From NCBI GenBank assembly GCA_016841245.1, contig JAENZN010000009.1, forward strand, positions 59,956 to 123,955: a stretch of DNA of 64,000 nt. The letters run 5' to 3'. Below are positions 1 to 9,545 of the stretch, piece by piece. Origin of the DNA: Syntrophomonas sp. Lineage in GTDB: Bacteria; Bacillota; Syntrophomonadia; Syntrophomonadales; Syntrophomonadaceae. The number at the start of each line of letters is the position of its first letter. Position 1 is the stretch's first letter. Below the pieces are notes generated by a model. It had not been told where the DNA came from and made no database searches. It worked only from the letters and a program-made list of their open reading frames with translations. The translations under genes and the position numbers were made by a program.

Positions 1-698
1 GAGCAATAAGATAGTCTAAAAAATGAACCCCCTTAAATTTATATAAAACACTCATAGTGAATAGAGCGGGTGACTGATTGCAGCTGTCACCCACTCTATT
101 ACCCCCTTTAGAAGATCAATACTTCGTTATATACATATCATTATTACGCGAATTAAATTCAGCCCAAAACACCATATGCCCAGCAGGCAGACTAGCTAGA
201 ATATGAGTTTGGGCTTAAACGATAATTATTTTTGGTTAAAGCGGTTAATATAGTTGTTATAGTTAATATTAAACATATTGTATATTTAGTGCAAGTTATA
301 AATAAGGGCTAGTTGGTTGGACACTCTATAATTCATATGGTAGTCCTGCTAAAATCCAGCACCATCCGCTTCTCTTTTTTGCCATTTCACTGCTTAAGAT
401 CAGTGCCTTTCTTGTTCCTTGCTTACTGCCATGGTCATCTCAATTAACAAATTTTATTACTTAAAACTGCTAGCATCTTCGCTTTATCCTCAGGAAAATA
501 TTGTAAATATATGTATTTATTCGGTTCCAGAAGAGGTAAGCACTAACTAATTGGCGAAATATGATTTGATAAGAAAATATTCTAGCGTTTATCTAAGTCT
601 ACAGAGGATAACATACCAGCTGCATGAAAAGTTATTTTAGGTTCATGGAAAAGGACTTATAGCCAATGGGTATTAAAGTAAGGGGAGGAGATCCTGAG
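1..698. other. Left-edge non-coding stretch with one hairpin
   Basis: I see no credible gene here; the region is AT-rich and stop-dense in all frames. The only structure I can support is an imperfect inverted repeat at 60-74 and 86-100 (15 bp with one G-T pair, 11-nt loop). It has no clear T-tract on either side, so I would not call it a terminator. The purine-rich stretch 681-690 is the ribosome binding site of the next gene. Confidence 0.4.
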
Positions 699-1442
699 AT
701 GTGGAGAATTAAAGATTTAAAATCCAGAGCGATAGCGGTATTAAAAGTGAGTTACTGGAAAGCATTTCTGGTCAGTCTGATATTGGCCATCGCAGGAGGA
801 AATCGGGGCTTTTCATTTAATTCTAACTGGAATTTAAATGAGTCAGATTTTACTTCCCCCTGGGGTTCCATGGTTCCAGGCGGTTTAGATTTGCCCCCGG
901 CATTTATAGCCTTCTTTATAATCGCTGTTTGCTTTTTTATCTTAGTATTTTTAGCGTTTCGAATTTTCGTAGGTTATCCTCTGGAAGTTGGAAGTCAAAA
1001 GTATTTTGTAGAGGGCCAGCAGTACATATTCGATATGAATCATCTGGGCTATGGTTTTAACAAGACCAGGTATCTTGATATTGTTAAGGCTATGCTCTGG
1101 CGAGGGTTTCTTAACTTCCTGTGGTATCTGCTGCTCATAATCCCTGGTATCATAGCCTTCTATGCTTACAGGATGGTTCCCTTCATCCTGGCCGACAATC
1201 CCAACCTGGACTATAGACGGGCCGTTCAATTGAGCACGCAAATGACTAAAGGACATAAATTTCACATCTTTTTACTGGATCTTTCCTTTTTAGGCTGGCT
1301 GATATTGGGGATACTTGCACTATTTATCGGGGTGTTGTTTGTGCTCCCGTATATTAACGCCGCCAATGCGGAATTATATGCCGTACTGCGACAGAATGCC
1401 GTTGAAAATGGTTTATGTTCTAGAGATGAGCTTTTATTGTAG
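699..1442 (+). CDS. DUF975-like integral membrane protein
   Basis: A 247-aa membrane protein. The N-terminus (MWRIKDLKSRAIAVLK followed by SYWKAFLVSLIL) is the amphipathic start typical of the Firmicute DUF975 family, where it precedes several hydrophobic segments. Hydrophobic stretches are visible around residues 20-35, 70-90, 130-155 and 195-220. The start is placed at the ATG at 699 rather than 666 because an AGGGGAGGAG ribosome binding site ends 8 nt before it. Function in this family is unknown. The gene stands alone, with about 170 nt to the convergent gene at 1618-3045. The family call rests on the N-terminal motif and overall topology only. Confidence 0.65.
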   Translation: MWRIKDLKSRAIAVLKVSYWKAFLVSLILAIAGGNRGFSFNSNWNLNESDFTSPWGSMVPGGLDLPPAFIAFFIIAVCFFILVFLAFRIFVGYPLEVGSQKYFVEGQQYIFDMNHLGYGFNKTRYLDIVKAMLWRGFLNFLWYLLLIIPGIIAFYAYRMVPFILADNPNLDYRRAVQLSTQMTKGHKFHIFLLDLSFLGWLILGILALFIGVLFVLPYINAANAELYAVLRQNAVENGLCSRDELLL

Positions 1443-1617
1443 TCCATTCAGAGGAACACAAGAGAACGTTTTTGCTGTGTCATTTACTGGATAATGTCAA
1501 AAAAAGTGTCTATTATTAAAATAAGGTACCCAATAAAGTTTCTCATGTTCCTTATATCAATGAACTCAAAGCTTATAGTGCGACAGATCGATAACCGTGT
1601 CCTGACCCTGCAAACTA

Positions 1618-3045
1618 TTATGATTGATAATATTCAAGATTTTTTTTAAGCTCATCGTCCAAACTCTTACCCTTTTTGATTACCTTCTCATAACGGGCAT
1701 TTATAAACTTTAGCTTTTTATTTCTAAGATTATTTAACCTTACTATATCCTGGGTGTATACAGGGTGTTTCTCCATTTGTTTTAGTATCTCTCTTGAGAA
1801 AGTACAATATTTAAATAGGATTTTACGAGCAACTCGGTTTAATCGTATCAATCCTTTTGATTCGAAATTGATCCAAACTTTGTAGTCTGATGTAAAAATC
1901 TCTTTGATATTGGAACGATTCCTATTAATTTGCTCCTTAATTTTTGTTTTAGTTTCCCTTGAAAGATCAGGATTCTTTTTATAGAACTGAATATAGGTAG
2001 TATAATCATTAACAAGACTGCTCTCTGTAGCACCATTAAGTGAAGAACTGGACATTCTCCTGGATAATTCCCATCGGAACTTGGCTACCAAATCTAACAT
2101 TATCATATCTAGATTTTCTGATGTTAGTATCGGTATTATAAAGCGTCCAGGGGTACTTTTGGTCTTTCCGCTTATCTCCTGCCACATTACTGCTCGCGAA
2201 CCGAAAGTTGGAATCAAAATGATTTCGGGCATTACCGGCAACATAATCAATTCGTTGCTTATCCCAATTTCATGTTTATTATATACAACTTCTCGATGAA
2301 AAGCAGAGTAATCAACGGCTAGAATTCTATCCAGGCTGGCTGCGATTTTTTCTGGTGTGACCAACGATTTGCTTATATCTCCACTGATCATGTCACTGTG
2401 CAAAATCGGTAAATACCCCCCCATTCTACCGTAACATAACCTCTGTGCCACTCCGAACAAGCCGTTGCATTCGTGTTTTAATCTTCCATCCAGGTTTTGC
2501 TCATATGTAATCCGGTCTTTTTCATTAAGTTGGCCCCGCTTCACTTTTTCCCTGAATGAATCATAGTAATCTAGACTATTTTCATTTATAGAAGGTTCTT
2601 TTTCCCCAGTATAAATATAATTCATCCATTTTTTCATATCATATATCAAATATTTCGATTCATTAGCATGATTACCCAAAATCAGTTCATATAATGCTAT
2701 ATTTTGCTTAACAGTAAGCAACTTTTCATCCATAAAGCCAAAATTAAGAAACATGTTTATAAGGATATCTTGCTTAGTTTCTACAGCTGTTTTTTTTAAC
2801 ACAGCCTGATAAATTTCCAGGAAAACTTCGCTTATTACTTCTTTTAAGCGCTGAACATTTGAGTTAACAACAGTCTTGTCATCCAGCTTACGGAAGGCTT
2901 CCAGGCTAGCCATAAACACTAACCTTCTGTTCTGGGGAAGTTCCGCATAATCAATAATTTTCATGGCGCTATTTTGCAGCTCGTGAGGTATACTAATAGC
3001 CTGGTCTTGTATGTCGTTAACCACATTCGATTCTTTTAAGTCCAT
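1618..3045 (-). CDS. Hypothetical protein, 475 aa, soluble, unrecognised
   Basis: I do not recognise this protein. It is a long, intact ORF starting at an ATG with a GGGGAGGG ribosome binding site 6-7 nt upstream on the minus strand, so it is very likely real. There is no signal peptide and no clear membrane segment. The sequence is helix-rich in the N-terminal 200 residues, has a hydrophobic beta-rich middle (around residues 265-320, with ELIMLPVMPEIILIPTFGSR), and ends in a lysine/arginine-rich helical tail with a low-complexity serine patch (SSSS) near 333. The middle segment could be a small folded core between helical domains. It is monocistronic and convergent with the DUF975-like gene. 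No function is proposed. Confidence 0.8.
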   Translation of the reverse strand: MDLKESNVVNDIQDQAISIPHELQNSAMKIIDYAELPQNRRLVFMASLEAFRKLDDKTVVNSNVQRLKEVISEVFLEIYQAVLKKTAVETKQDILINMFLNFGFMDEKLLTVKQNIALYELILGNHANESKYLIYDMKKWMNYIYTGEKEPSINENSLDYYDSFREKVKRGQLNEKDRITYEQNLDGRLKHECNGLFGVAQRLCYGRMGGYLPILHSDMISGDISKSLVTPEKIAASLDRILAVDYSAFHREVVYNKHEIGISNELIMLPVMPEIILIPTFGSRAVMWQEISGKTKSTPGRFIIPILTSENLDMIMLDLVAKFRWELSRRMSSSSLNGATESSLVNDYTTYIQFYKKNPDLSRETKTKIKEQINRNRSNIKEIFTSDYKVWINFESKGLIRLNRVARKILFKYCTFSREILKQMEKHPVYTQDIVRLNNLRNKKLKFINARYEKVIKKGKSLDDELKKNLEYYQS

Positions 3046-3540
3046 TTAAAACCCTCCCCGAATTTATATATATCAATACATCAAGATGGACAATTCCATC
3101 CATACGTTAGCAGGAATACAGTTTTGGCAAATATTACATTTTGTTTGATTAATTATATATCACTTGGTCTTATTTTCCTATACCTTTTAATAATTTAGGT
3201 CATTTTTCCCATTTATAACCCAATACTATAGCAGCCTATGCTTTAAGTCTGATTCATGACATTTTACGATATAATGTATGTGTAAATCAGATGAGAATAA
3301 GAAACTTCATATTTAAGAAAGCTGGCAATTAATTAAGCTGCTGGCTATCCCATCAAACGACACTATGTTCATCATTTCATTTATAGCCCTGCTTATTTGT
3401 GCTTCCCAATCTGCTTTAAAAAATAATAAGCAGTAGGTTAAAGCTGGATAGATTATACCTGCCTAAATCATTTGAAAATTGAACATAATATTAATACTTC
3501 AAGCAGAATACAGTTTTGAAAGGAGTATGATTACCATTAA
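3046..3540. other. Divergent intergenic region, no gene
   Basis: About 495 nt of AT-rich sequence between the divergent genes at 1618-3045 and 3541-4107. It should hold both promoters. I see no ORF, no strong hairpin and no riboswitch-like conserved block. Confidence 0.4.
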
Positions 3541-4107
3541 ATGGAGATAATCACCTCTTTTTATAAAGTACTAGATGTTCAAGATATTAGTATCCAACTG
3601 CAAATTCAGCATTGGCTTAAATATGAAATATTTACTTATCAATTCTGGCTGCTTATATCAATGTTAATTCTGCCCTGGTTTTTATGGTGGAAACTTGTTG
3701 ATAAAAAGAGATTTCTTGAAATTATCATTTACGGCTTATTAATATCAACAGTGGTGATTCTGTTTGACGAGGTGGGTTGTCAGTTAAACCAGTGGGAATA
3801 TGCCTATGATATTGAGCCTTTGTTTCCCCGAATGATACCTATGAATTATACAATACTGCCTATAATATACATGCTTCTTTATCAGTATTTTGCGCAATGG
3901 AGATCATTTATAATTGCGAATATAGTAGTATCAGCCATATTCTCTTTCATTGGCGAACCTTTATTGGTCATGAGCGGTATTTATGTAACACTTGAATGGC
4001 AGCATATCTATTCGTTTCCTATTTATATCCTTATTGGAGTATTATTAAAATTAATTTTGAACTGTATTATGAGCATACCGCAGCGTGCAAGACGAGACGG
4101 CTCTTGA
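3541..4107 (+). CDS. CBO0543-like integral membrane protein
   Basis: A 188-aa protein with about five predicted membrane helices (roughly residues 35-50, 60-75, 100-112, 120-140, 150-175). The segment with WEY, a central P..P...IP..Y pair and IIYMLLYQYF..W resembles the CBO0543 family of Bacillus/Clostridium membrane proteins of unknown function. An in-frame TAA lies directly before the ATG, so the start cannot be further upstream. The AGGAG at 3521-3525 is 15 nt away, unusually far. The 3' end carries overlapping inverted repeats (GCGTGCAAG with CTTGCACGC) that may help terminate transcription. Monocistronic. Confidence 0.55.
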   Translation: MEIITSFYKVLDVQDISIQLQIQHWLKYEIFTYQFWLLISMLILPWFLWWKLVDKKRFLEIIIYGLLISTVVILFDEVGCQLNQWEYAYDIEPLFPRMIPMNYTILPIIYMLLYQYFAQWRSFIIANIVVSAIFSFIGEPLLVMSGIYVTLEWQHIYSFPIYILIGVLLKLILNCIMSIPQRARRDGS

Positions 4108-4214
4108 CTTGCACGCTTTGAAAACCGTCCTCGTCGCATATATATGGCCTCTTCATTTATCAGGGTAGATATTACAACAGACTCTCTCTTAAATTAAAAA
4201 TGTTTATGATAACT

Positions 4215-4262
4215 GCAAAAAATAGCAAGCACTAGATCTTGTAATACAAGGAACTAGTGCTT
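4215..4262 (-). terminator. Rho-independent terminator of the 4272-4703 gene
   Basis: A long inverted repeat (outer arms 4227-4235 and 4254-4262, nine perfect pairs, with a further CTTGTA/TACAAG stem inside) lies just after the stop codon of the minus-strand gene. Read on the minus strand it is followed by a run of Ts at about 4217-4222. This is the normal layout of an intrinsic terminator. Confidence 0.75.
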
Positions 4263-4271
4263 ATTTAATGT

Positions 4272-4703
4272 TCAAATTTCTTTTATGGTGATGTTAACGC
4301 TAAAATTGGAATTTGAAGTATGTATCATATCTTCTAAAGATTTCAGCATCGCGTTGAGTACTTGTGGAGATTCTTGAATAGATAACGAAAACGACATCTT
4401 TTCTTGTATTGCATTCGTTGCCTGTGCCTGCGAAACAGGCGTTTCTTCAAAGTCTAGCGAAGCCTTTGCCGTGCTGGAAGCGGCAGTGTATACATCAGAT
4501 TTTTCTTTTGTTATATTTTTAGGTTCAGAATGATTATTCTCATTCAGTTTTAATTTTTTTACCAGGTAATAGTACTTGCTCCGAGTAAGATTCCACTTTT
4601 TAAGTATTCCGCTGATCCCCATACTCTTCTTCATCTCCTCATGAATAGCAAGCTGTTGATCCCGTGGAAGACTATTGAACTTATCCAGTGATACCGCAGT
4701 CAT
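4272..4703 (-). CDS. Small protein with helix-turn-helix-like N-terminus
   Basis: A 143-aa soluble protein. Residues about 5-50 (FNSLPRDQQLAIHEEMKK, then a turn and WNLTRSKYYYLVKKLKL) read like a helix-turn-helix or Myb-like DNA-binding unit. The middle is low-complexity and rich in Ala/Ser/Thr/Glu. The C-terminal 40 residues form a helix followed by a short beta segment (SVNITIKEI). The start is the ATG at 4703: AGGAGG lies 8 nt upstream, whereas the upstream in-frame GTG overlaps that ribosome binding site. It has its own strong terminator. Probably a small regulator; target unknown. Confidence 0.6.
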   Translation of the reverse strand: MTAVSLDKFNSLPRDQQLAIHEEMKKSMGISGILKKWNLTRSKYYYLVKKLKLNENNHSEPKNITKEKSDVYTAASSTAKASLDFEETPVSQAQATNAIQEKMSFSLSIQESPQVLNAMLKSLEDMIHTSNSNFSVNITIKEI

Positions 4704-5100
4704 AAACTGCACCTCCTGTTTTAATTGATGATAAAATTATTTACTTAAAACACAAACTATAAACCTATGAATATGGTTTTTCCCGATTAAATATAATTCT
4801 TAGATCACAAATCTTTATGCCTCTTGTTTAAACAAACACTTAATAAACCTGTTCATCAATTTTTTTATCTGCCTAAGTTTGTCAATAGTTACCTAATTCG
4901 CCGATCACCATTCACATAATTTGGTGTAAAATATATGAAGAGCTTTCACCGCACCCGTTAGCTCAAGATTTAATTAAATACTTGGCGTTTCTGTTAAATT
5001 CAATACTTAACTTGTTGACTTGTTGAATCAATATGAAACCGTAAAATGTCAGACAATTTTTTCGAACCTGCAGCAATATTTTAGAGGAGGACATTACCGC
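4704..5100. other. Divergent intergenic region before the SanA-like gene
   Basis: About 400 nt, AT-rich, between divergent genes. The open frame of the following gene extends back to a TTG at 5020, but no ribosome binding site precedes that codon. I treat 5020-5100 as probable 5' leader, not coding. No other structure noted. Confidence 0.35.
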
Positions 5101-5781
5101 TTGCTTAAACCAACCCTGCTGTCAAAAAAAACTAAGTTTGTTTTACTGCTGTTAGTAGTTCTGCTATGTACTGCGTTTATAGCAGTAAACTGCTATGTTG
5201 TGAATATAGGAAAGAACAGTATTTATACTGCTGATACTGTTCCCGATACCGAAGCTATTCTGGTTTTGGGTGCTTATGTTTTCCCGGATGGAACATTGTC
5301 CAATATGCTACATGATCGGCTTACCACAGGTTACGAACTCTGGGAATTAGATACGGCACCCAAAATCATTGTCAGTGGAGACCATGGGCGTACCCAGTAT
5401 GATGAAGTGAATGCTATGAAAAACTTCATGATGGATAAGGGTGTTCCTGGTAAGGACGTTTTTATGGATCATGCCGGGTTCAGTACTTATGAAAGTATTT
5501 ATCGCGCTAGAGATATTTTTCAAGTAAAGAAATTAGTAATCGTAACGCAAGACTATCATTTGCCAAGAGCAATTTTTATTGCCCGCTCACTGGGCTTAGA
5601 CGCCTATGGAGTCGCATCAGACAGACATGATTATGGATCAGTAATGGTTCAATATAAATTAAGAGAAATGGCAGCCCGAAACAAGGATTTTTGGTTAGCA
5701 ACCCTCCTCAAACCTGAACCTACATTTTTAGGAGAGGCTATTCCAGTATTTGGGGACGGCGGCGCGACTGATGACCAATAG
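5101..5781 (+). CDS. SanA/YdcF-family (DUF218) membrane-anchored protein
   Basis: A protein of about 226 aa with a short basic N-terminus, one hydrophobic anchor (FVLLLLVVLLCTAFIAVN) and an extracytoplasmic DUF218 domain. Family marks are the early AILVLGA, the R-L-x-x-G segment after YVFPDGTLSN, the strand KIIVSGD followed by DEVNAMK, and IVTQDYHLPRAIFIAR. SanA of enterobacteria affects envelope permeability to vancomycin at high temperature; the reaction of the family is not settled. I place the start at TTG 5101 because GAGGAGG sits 10 nt before it; TTG 5020 is the alternative and would add 27 residues without a ribosome binding site. The next membrane gene follows after 52 nt and may be co-transcribed. 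Confidence 0.75.
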   Translation: MLKPTLLSKKTKFVLLLLVVLLCTAFIAVNCYVVNIGKNSIYTADTVPDTEAILVLGAYVFPDGTLSNMLHDRLTTGYELWELDTAPKIIVSGDHGRTQYDEVNAMKNFMMDKGVPGKDVFMDHAGFSTYESIYRARDIFQVKKLVIVTQDYHLPRAIFIARSLGLDAYGVASDRHDYGSVMVQYKLREMAARNKDFWLATLLKPEPTFLGEAIPVFGDGGATDDQ

Positions 5782-5833
5782 TATTGAAAAAGGCCGGGAA
5801 ATAAAAATCAATAGAATGGGGATGTAAAGATAA

Positions 5834-6559
5834 ATGGTTTTAACCAAAGCCCTGGAGGCATATGGTAAATACTTCCGAATGATCGCAGCAATTGTCCTTC
5901 CAGTAGGATTATTTACCGGTTTGATTCTATGTGGAATCAGTAATTCAGAATACATGCCTACGCTTGACTATCTGGTGGTATTTAATATTCCGGGTTGGCT
6001 TTTAAGTCCATTATGGATTGGGGCCTTAATTTATGCTTTATCAATACTCGAATCAGGACAGGAATTCACCTATAAAAATGCATTTTTATATGGCTTAGCT
6101 AAATGGTGGAAACTCGTAATCATAAGTGTTATAGTCATTGGGTCCAAGTATATCCCGGTAGTTAGCAGCAAATTCACATCCGAACATAGCTTTTTATTTT
6201 CATATCTGCCATTTATAATTGCAATCTTCATAATGACGCGATATATCTTTATATTTCCCGTACTTACCCTGGAGAACAGGGGGCCGTTAGAGTCATTGCG
6301 CAGATGTGCAGAATTATCAAATGGCAAACGCGTGAGCATGTTCTTTGAATTTATCGGGCTTTGGTTCTTGCTTAAGGTAGTCAAATTTCTTATGACCATG
6401 CTTTTTGGTATGGCAGGTAATCTTCTTGGAGGAATATTCTTTTCACATGTTTACTTTATTATAGTTATAGGTATGATTGAGCCAGTGATGAATTCACTTA
6501 TCATCGTTTGGATTTACTACTACTATCTTGAGCAGAATAAATTTTTTGAAACTGCTTAA
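5834..6559 (+). CDS. Polytopic membrane protein of unknown function
   Basis: A 241-aa protein with about six hydrophobic segments (roughly residues 15-35, 48-70, 92-108, 122-140, 165-195, 205-230) and short loops. The arrangement, including FPVLTLENRGPLESLRRCAELSNGKR between helices, resembles the large group of DUF975/YciC-like Firmicute membrane proteins, but I cannot assign a family with certainty. It lies 52 nt after the SanA-like gene on the same strand, so both may act in envelope maintenance. No catalytic motif is visible. Confidence 0.65.
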   Translation: MVLTKALEAYGKYFRMIAAIVLPVGLFTGLILCGISNSEYMPTLDYLVVFNIPGWLLSPLWIGALIYALSILESGQEFTYKNAFLYGLAKWWKLVIISVIVIGSKYIPVVSSKFTSEHSFLFSYLPFIIAIFIMTRYIFIFPVLTLENRGPLESLRRCAELSNGKRVSMFFEFIGLWFLLKVVKFLMTMLFGMAGNLLGGIFFSHVYFIIVIGMIEPVMNSLIIVWIYYYYLEQNKFFETA

Positions 6560-6721
6560 AGTCTTCTCCTGTCCATTTAAAATATAGAGAATATCCTCAT
6601 CATCATGGCCTTATAAGAAGTCAGCACTGTTAGGCATAAATATCTCCTATTAAACACAAAACATATTTAGGCAGCAGGATAGGGAAGTTACCTTATGAGA
6701 ATACGAATAAGAGGGGACAAC

Positions 6722-6853
6722 ATGGCAGATATTTATTTGGCAGGCGGTTGTTTTTGGGGACAGGAGAAATATATATTTATTTCACTAATCAAGCAGGAAC
6801 CGTTATCCTCCAGTATTCCGCAGATTCCCGCTATACGTCATCTCTTTATATAG
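6722..6853 (+). pseudogene. msrA remnant (5' end only)
   Basis: An ATG preceded by AGAGGGGACAAC opens a 43-codon frame. Its first 17 residues (MADIYLAGGCFWGQEKY) match the start of peptide methionine sulfoxide reductase A, including the catalytic GCFWG cysteine motif. After that the family sequence stops abruptly and unrelated codons follow to a TAG at 6851. Full MsrA proteins are about 150-200 aa, so the rest of the gene has been deleted. It could still be translated as a short peptide but cannot be an active reductase. No separate msrB is seen nearby. Confidence 0.7.
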
Positions 6854-7259
6854 CAAGCTTTTACAAAAACAATCATGCTGCTATGTCCCCCTGAATGGGG
6901 GATAATTATGAAATTAATCTCACACCTGTACATGCTGAATATTTACATGGAATTGTTCCGATACTCTATTAAAACATGGACATTAAGATGATCCCTATAA
7001 AGAACGAGATCCAACGCAGGATAATTTGGTGAATTATCGAATTTAACTTAATAGCTCATTAATAAGAAAATAACTTAAACTGGGAGTGAAGTAATTGTCA
7101 CCTCATTAAATAAGGAGACAAAGTTAAACCTTTCATCACATCGCATCATGTATTTGGTTAAATTTACTGTTTTTTGAATAATCAACTCCGATAAATGTTA
7201 TTATTATATATAAGATTTAACTTCAATAAGCAAAATTCTTCAGTAGGAAGTGATTGTTG
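6854..7259. other. Intergenic stretch behind the msrA remnant
   Basis: About 400 nt. It contains short open stretches (for example around 6780-6980) that may be leftovers of the deleted gene, and a small TCCCCC/GGGGGA hairpin at 6886-6902. I see no intact gene. An AGGAAG at about 7245 is the ribosome binding site of the kinase gene that follows. Confidence 0.35.
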
Positions 7260-8792
7260 ATGCATATTTTAGCTGAATTAGTTATGAACAATGAAAATTT
7301 TCTATTGAAAAGAACTCTGACTTATGCCTTAAAATATAATTACGTAAAATATACCACTACTCTTGAGGAGGCCAGGATTTCATCTATAACCGGATTGTCT
7401 CAGGCCTTGCTTACAGCTCTTGATACTTACCACGATGTTCCAGAACTATATATTGATGAAGATTATTCCCTTGATCAAATTGCTGCCTATGGAATTCTTC
7501 AAGCCAGGCGTCATCGTTATCGCGGGATTAATCTGGAGATGTTCCTGGGATTGATGATATATTATCGCCAGGCTTATCTGGATCTAGTACTGGAGACTGA
7601 TTTTCCTGAAACAAGCAGGAATAAGTATCTATTGTTTATTCTCCGGTTTTTTGATCGAGTAGAAATGGGTTTTATACGGGAGTGGACCAGTGAAAGCAGG
7701 GAAGATTTAATCGAACAGTTACAAATCAGTAATCGAAATATTACCAACGAAAAAAACAAGTATTTAACCCTCTATGAGAGCATTCCGACCCCTATAATAA
7801 TTCTTAACCAGAACAATCTGATAGATAACCTAAATCTATCGGCGGTTGAATTTCTGCAGGGTACTGCTACGCCGGGGGCGGATTATTATGCTAAAAATAG
7901 AGTCAAGCAGAGTGTTGAACAGGTTTTTCCATGGCTGGTAGAGGAATTAAATAATTTTATGGCGGGTAATAATGTTAAGGCCAAGATTGAAAAGGAAATC
8001 AATCATCATGAAAATGGTATAAAAACATTGTTAATCAGTTTTATGCGTATGTTGGACGTCAGCGATAAATTTAAAGGTACGGTGATTATTTGTACCGACA
8101 TTACTGAAAGAAAGCAAATGGAAGCTGCCATGAGCCGACTTGATAGGCTTCATTTAGTAGGGGAAATGGCTGCCAGTATCGGTCATGAACTTAGAAACCC
8201 AATGACCACGGTAAGAGGTTATCTGCAGATACTCAAGGACAAGGACGATTATGTTCAAGATATGGAGTCTTTTGTCTTAATGATTGAAGAGCTGGATAGG
8301 GCAAATTCTATAATTACGGAATTTCTTTCCCTGGCTAAAAATAAATTGGTCCAACTTGAATGCAAAAACCTTAATGACGTCGTACTGAATATTTTCCCAT
8401 TAATACAGGTTAAAGCTTTAGCTCAGGATATGAACATTAACCTTAGATTAGGAAATATACCTGATATATGCATAGATGATAAAGAGATTCGTCAACTGTT
8501 ACTTAATTTGGTTTACAACGGACTGGAATCAATGTCATCCGGGGGAACCTTACAAATAAAAACCTGCGTTAAAGATGAAGAAGTCATCTTATCCATCCAG
8601 GATCAAGGTCATGGAATAGACCCCGACGTCCTGGAAAAGTTAGGTACGCCTTTCATAACCACCAAGCCGGAAGGAACCGGTTTAGGTTTGGCAGTATGTT
8701 ATGGTATAGCTGCCAGACACAATGCTAATATTGATGTAACCACCAGTGAAAAAGGAACTACCTTTATCGTTCGTTTCCTTGATAGTAATTAA
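7260..8792 (+). CDS. Cytosolic PAS-domain sensor histidine kinase
   Basis: A 510-aa soluble kinase. Residues 1-160 form a helical N-terminal sensor region; about 165-290 is a PAS domain (YESIPTPIIILNQNNLI ... IICTDITERKQ). The H-box GEMAASIGHELRNPMTTVRG carries the phospho-acceptor His at about 309. The ATPase part has the N-box (LLLNLVYNGLESM), DQGHGI and GTGLGLAVCYG. This layout is that of the KinA/KinB/KinC-type kinases that feed the Spo0A phosphorelay, which fits a spore former, but NtrB-like kinases look similar. ATG 7260 is preferred over TTG 7254 because of spacing to AGGAAG. No response regulator lies next to it, so it is an orphan kinase. Confidence 0.85.
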   Translation: MHILAELVMNNENFLLKRTLTYALKYNYVKYTTTLEEARISSITGLSQALLTALDTYHDVPELYIDEDYSLDQIAAYGILQARRHRYRGINLEMFLGLMIYYRQAYLDLVLETDFPETSRNKYLLFILRFFDRVEMGFIREWTSESREDLIEQLQISNRNITNEKNKYLTLYESIPTPIIILNQNNLIDNLNLSAVEFLQGTATPGADYYAKNRVKQSVEQVFPWLVEELNNFMAGNNVKAKIEKEINHHENGIKTLLISFMRMLDVSDKFKGTVIICTDITERKQMEAAMSRLDRLHLVGEMAASIGHELRNPMTTVRGYLQILKDKDDYVQDMESFVLMIEELDRANSIITEFLSLAKNKLVQLECKNLNDVVLNIFPLIQVKALAQDMNINLRLGNIPDICIDDKEIRQLLLNLVYNGLESMSSGGTLQIKTCVKDEEVILSIQDQGHGIDPDVLEKLGTPFITTKPEGTGLGLAVCYGIAARHNANIDVTTSEKGTTFIVRFLDSN

Positions 8793-8807
8793 ACATTTGT
8801 AGAATCG

Positions 8808-9545
8808 CTAGCTCATTTCCACCAGGTGTTTCCAATAGCGCTGGGGCATGCATCTTTTTTGCAGACGGGGGTTGATGCGGCTGGATATGGCCATACTGTT
8901 GTAATACTCTTGCCAGAGTTGCTGGTAATATTCCTCCTCTTTGAGCAGTTCCAATCGATGCTGGCGAGTAAAGTCAGTGGCAAGCCATTCTTTCCGATTA
9001 AAAACGGCAGCCAGATCCCGGCTCACATCATGAATCACCCAGTTTTGGTCTGCCATCCTGGCAGCAAAATGAGGAGCCAGCAGTTCAACGATATTATGAT
9101 CAGGTTCAAGAGCGGCATAATAAATATTTCCCCGCAGCAGTTGAAAACGCAGCAGACCCAGTAAACGATGTCGTTCCATACTGACTTTTTGGCTGAGGCG
9201 GTGAATCCTGTGCACCCTCTCGTCGCTGAGCAGCAAGTCTAGTTTGTTTCCCAGTTTCCAACCCAGATGCAGATAGTGGTAAATCCAAATACCGGCCTCC
9301 ATATGTTCCGATAAGTAGGCATAATATATATGTCTGAGACTCCTGGAACTTATTTTATTATCGATGGCTTCATAAACTTTGCCCGCTTTGGTTTCATCCG
9401 TGATGATTCTTTCTTCCCGAACAAACAGCTTAGGAGTCTGGCTGGATCTGGACAGCAGCTGCTGGGGAACCTGCCGACGGTAATATATTTCATAAATTGC
9501 GGTCAGCAAACCATTGAAACTGCCGTCGTAAACAAAGTCCAACAT
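8808..9545 (-). CDS. DUF4130 / TIGR03915-type partner of radical SAM protein
   Basis: A 245-aa protein whose start (MLDFVYDGSFNGLLTAIYEIY) is the signature of the DUF4130 family that is encoded beside a radical SAM protein with a DNA-repair-like helix-hairpin-helix end. The C-terminus (RINPRLQKRCMPQRYWKHLVEM) is also typical. The family is linked with uracil-DNA-glycosylase-like proteins, and a role in nucleic-acid modification or repair is suspected but unproven. Its ATG overlaps the stop of the upstream radical SAM gene by one base (TAATG), so the two are translationally coupled. Confidence 0.8.
   Translation of the reverse strand: MLDFVYDGSFNGLLTAIYEIYYRRQVPQQLLSRSSQTPKLFVREERIITDETKAGKVYEAIDNKISSRSLRHIYYAYLSEHMEAGIWIYHYLHLGWKLGNKLDLLLSDERVHRIHRLSQKVSMERHRLLGLLRFQLLRGNIYYAALEPDHNIVELLAPHFAARMADQNWVIHDVSRDLAAVFNRKEWLATDFTRQHRLELLKEEEYYQQLWQEYYNSMAISSRINPRLQKRCMPQRYWKHLVEMS

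Noticed and set aside
60..100. Terminator at the left edge
   Set aside because: The hairpin is good but has no T-tract on either strand and no gene is seen to its left, so only a hairpin is recorded.
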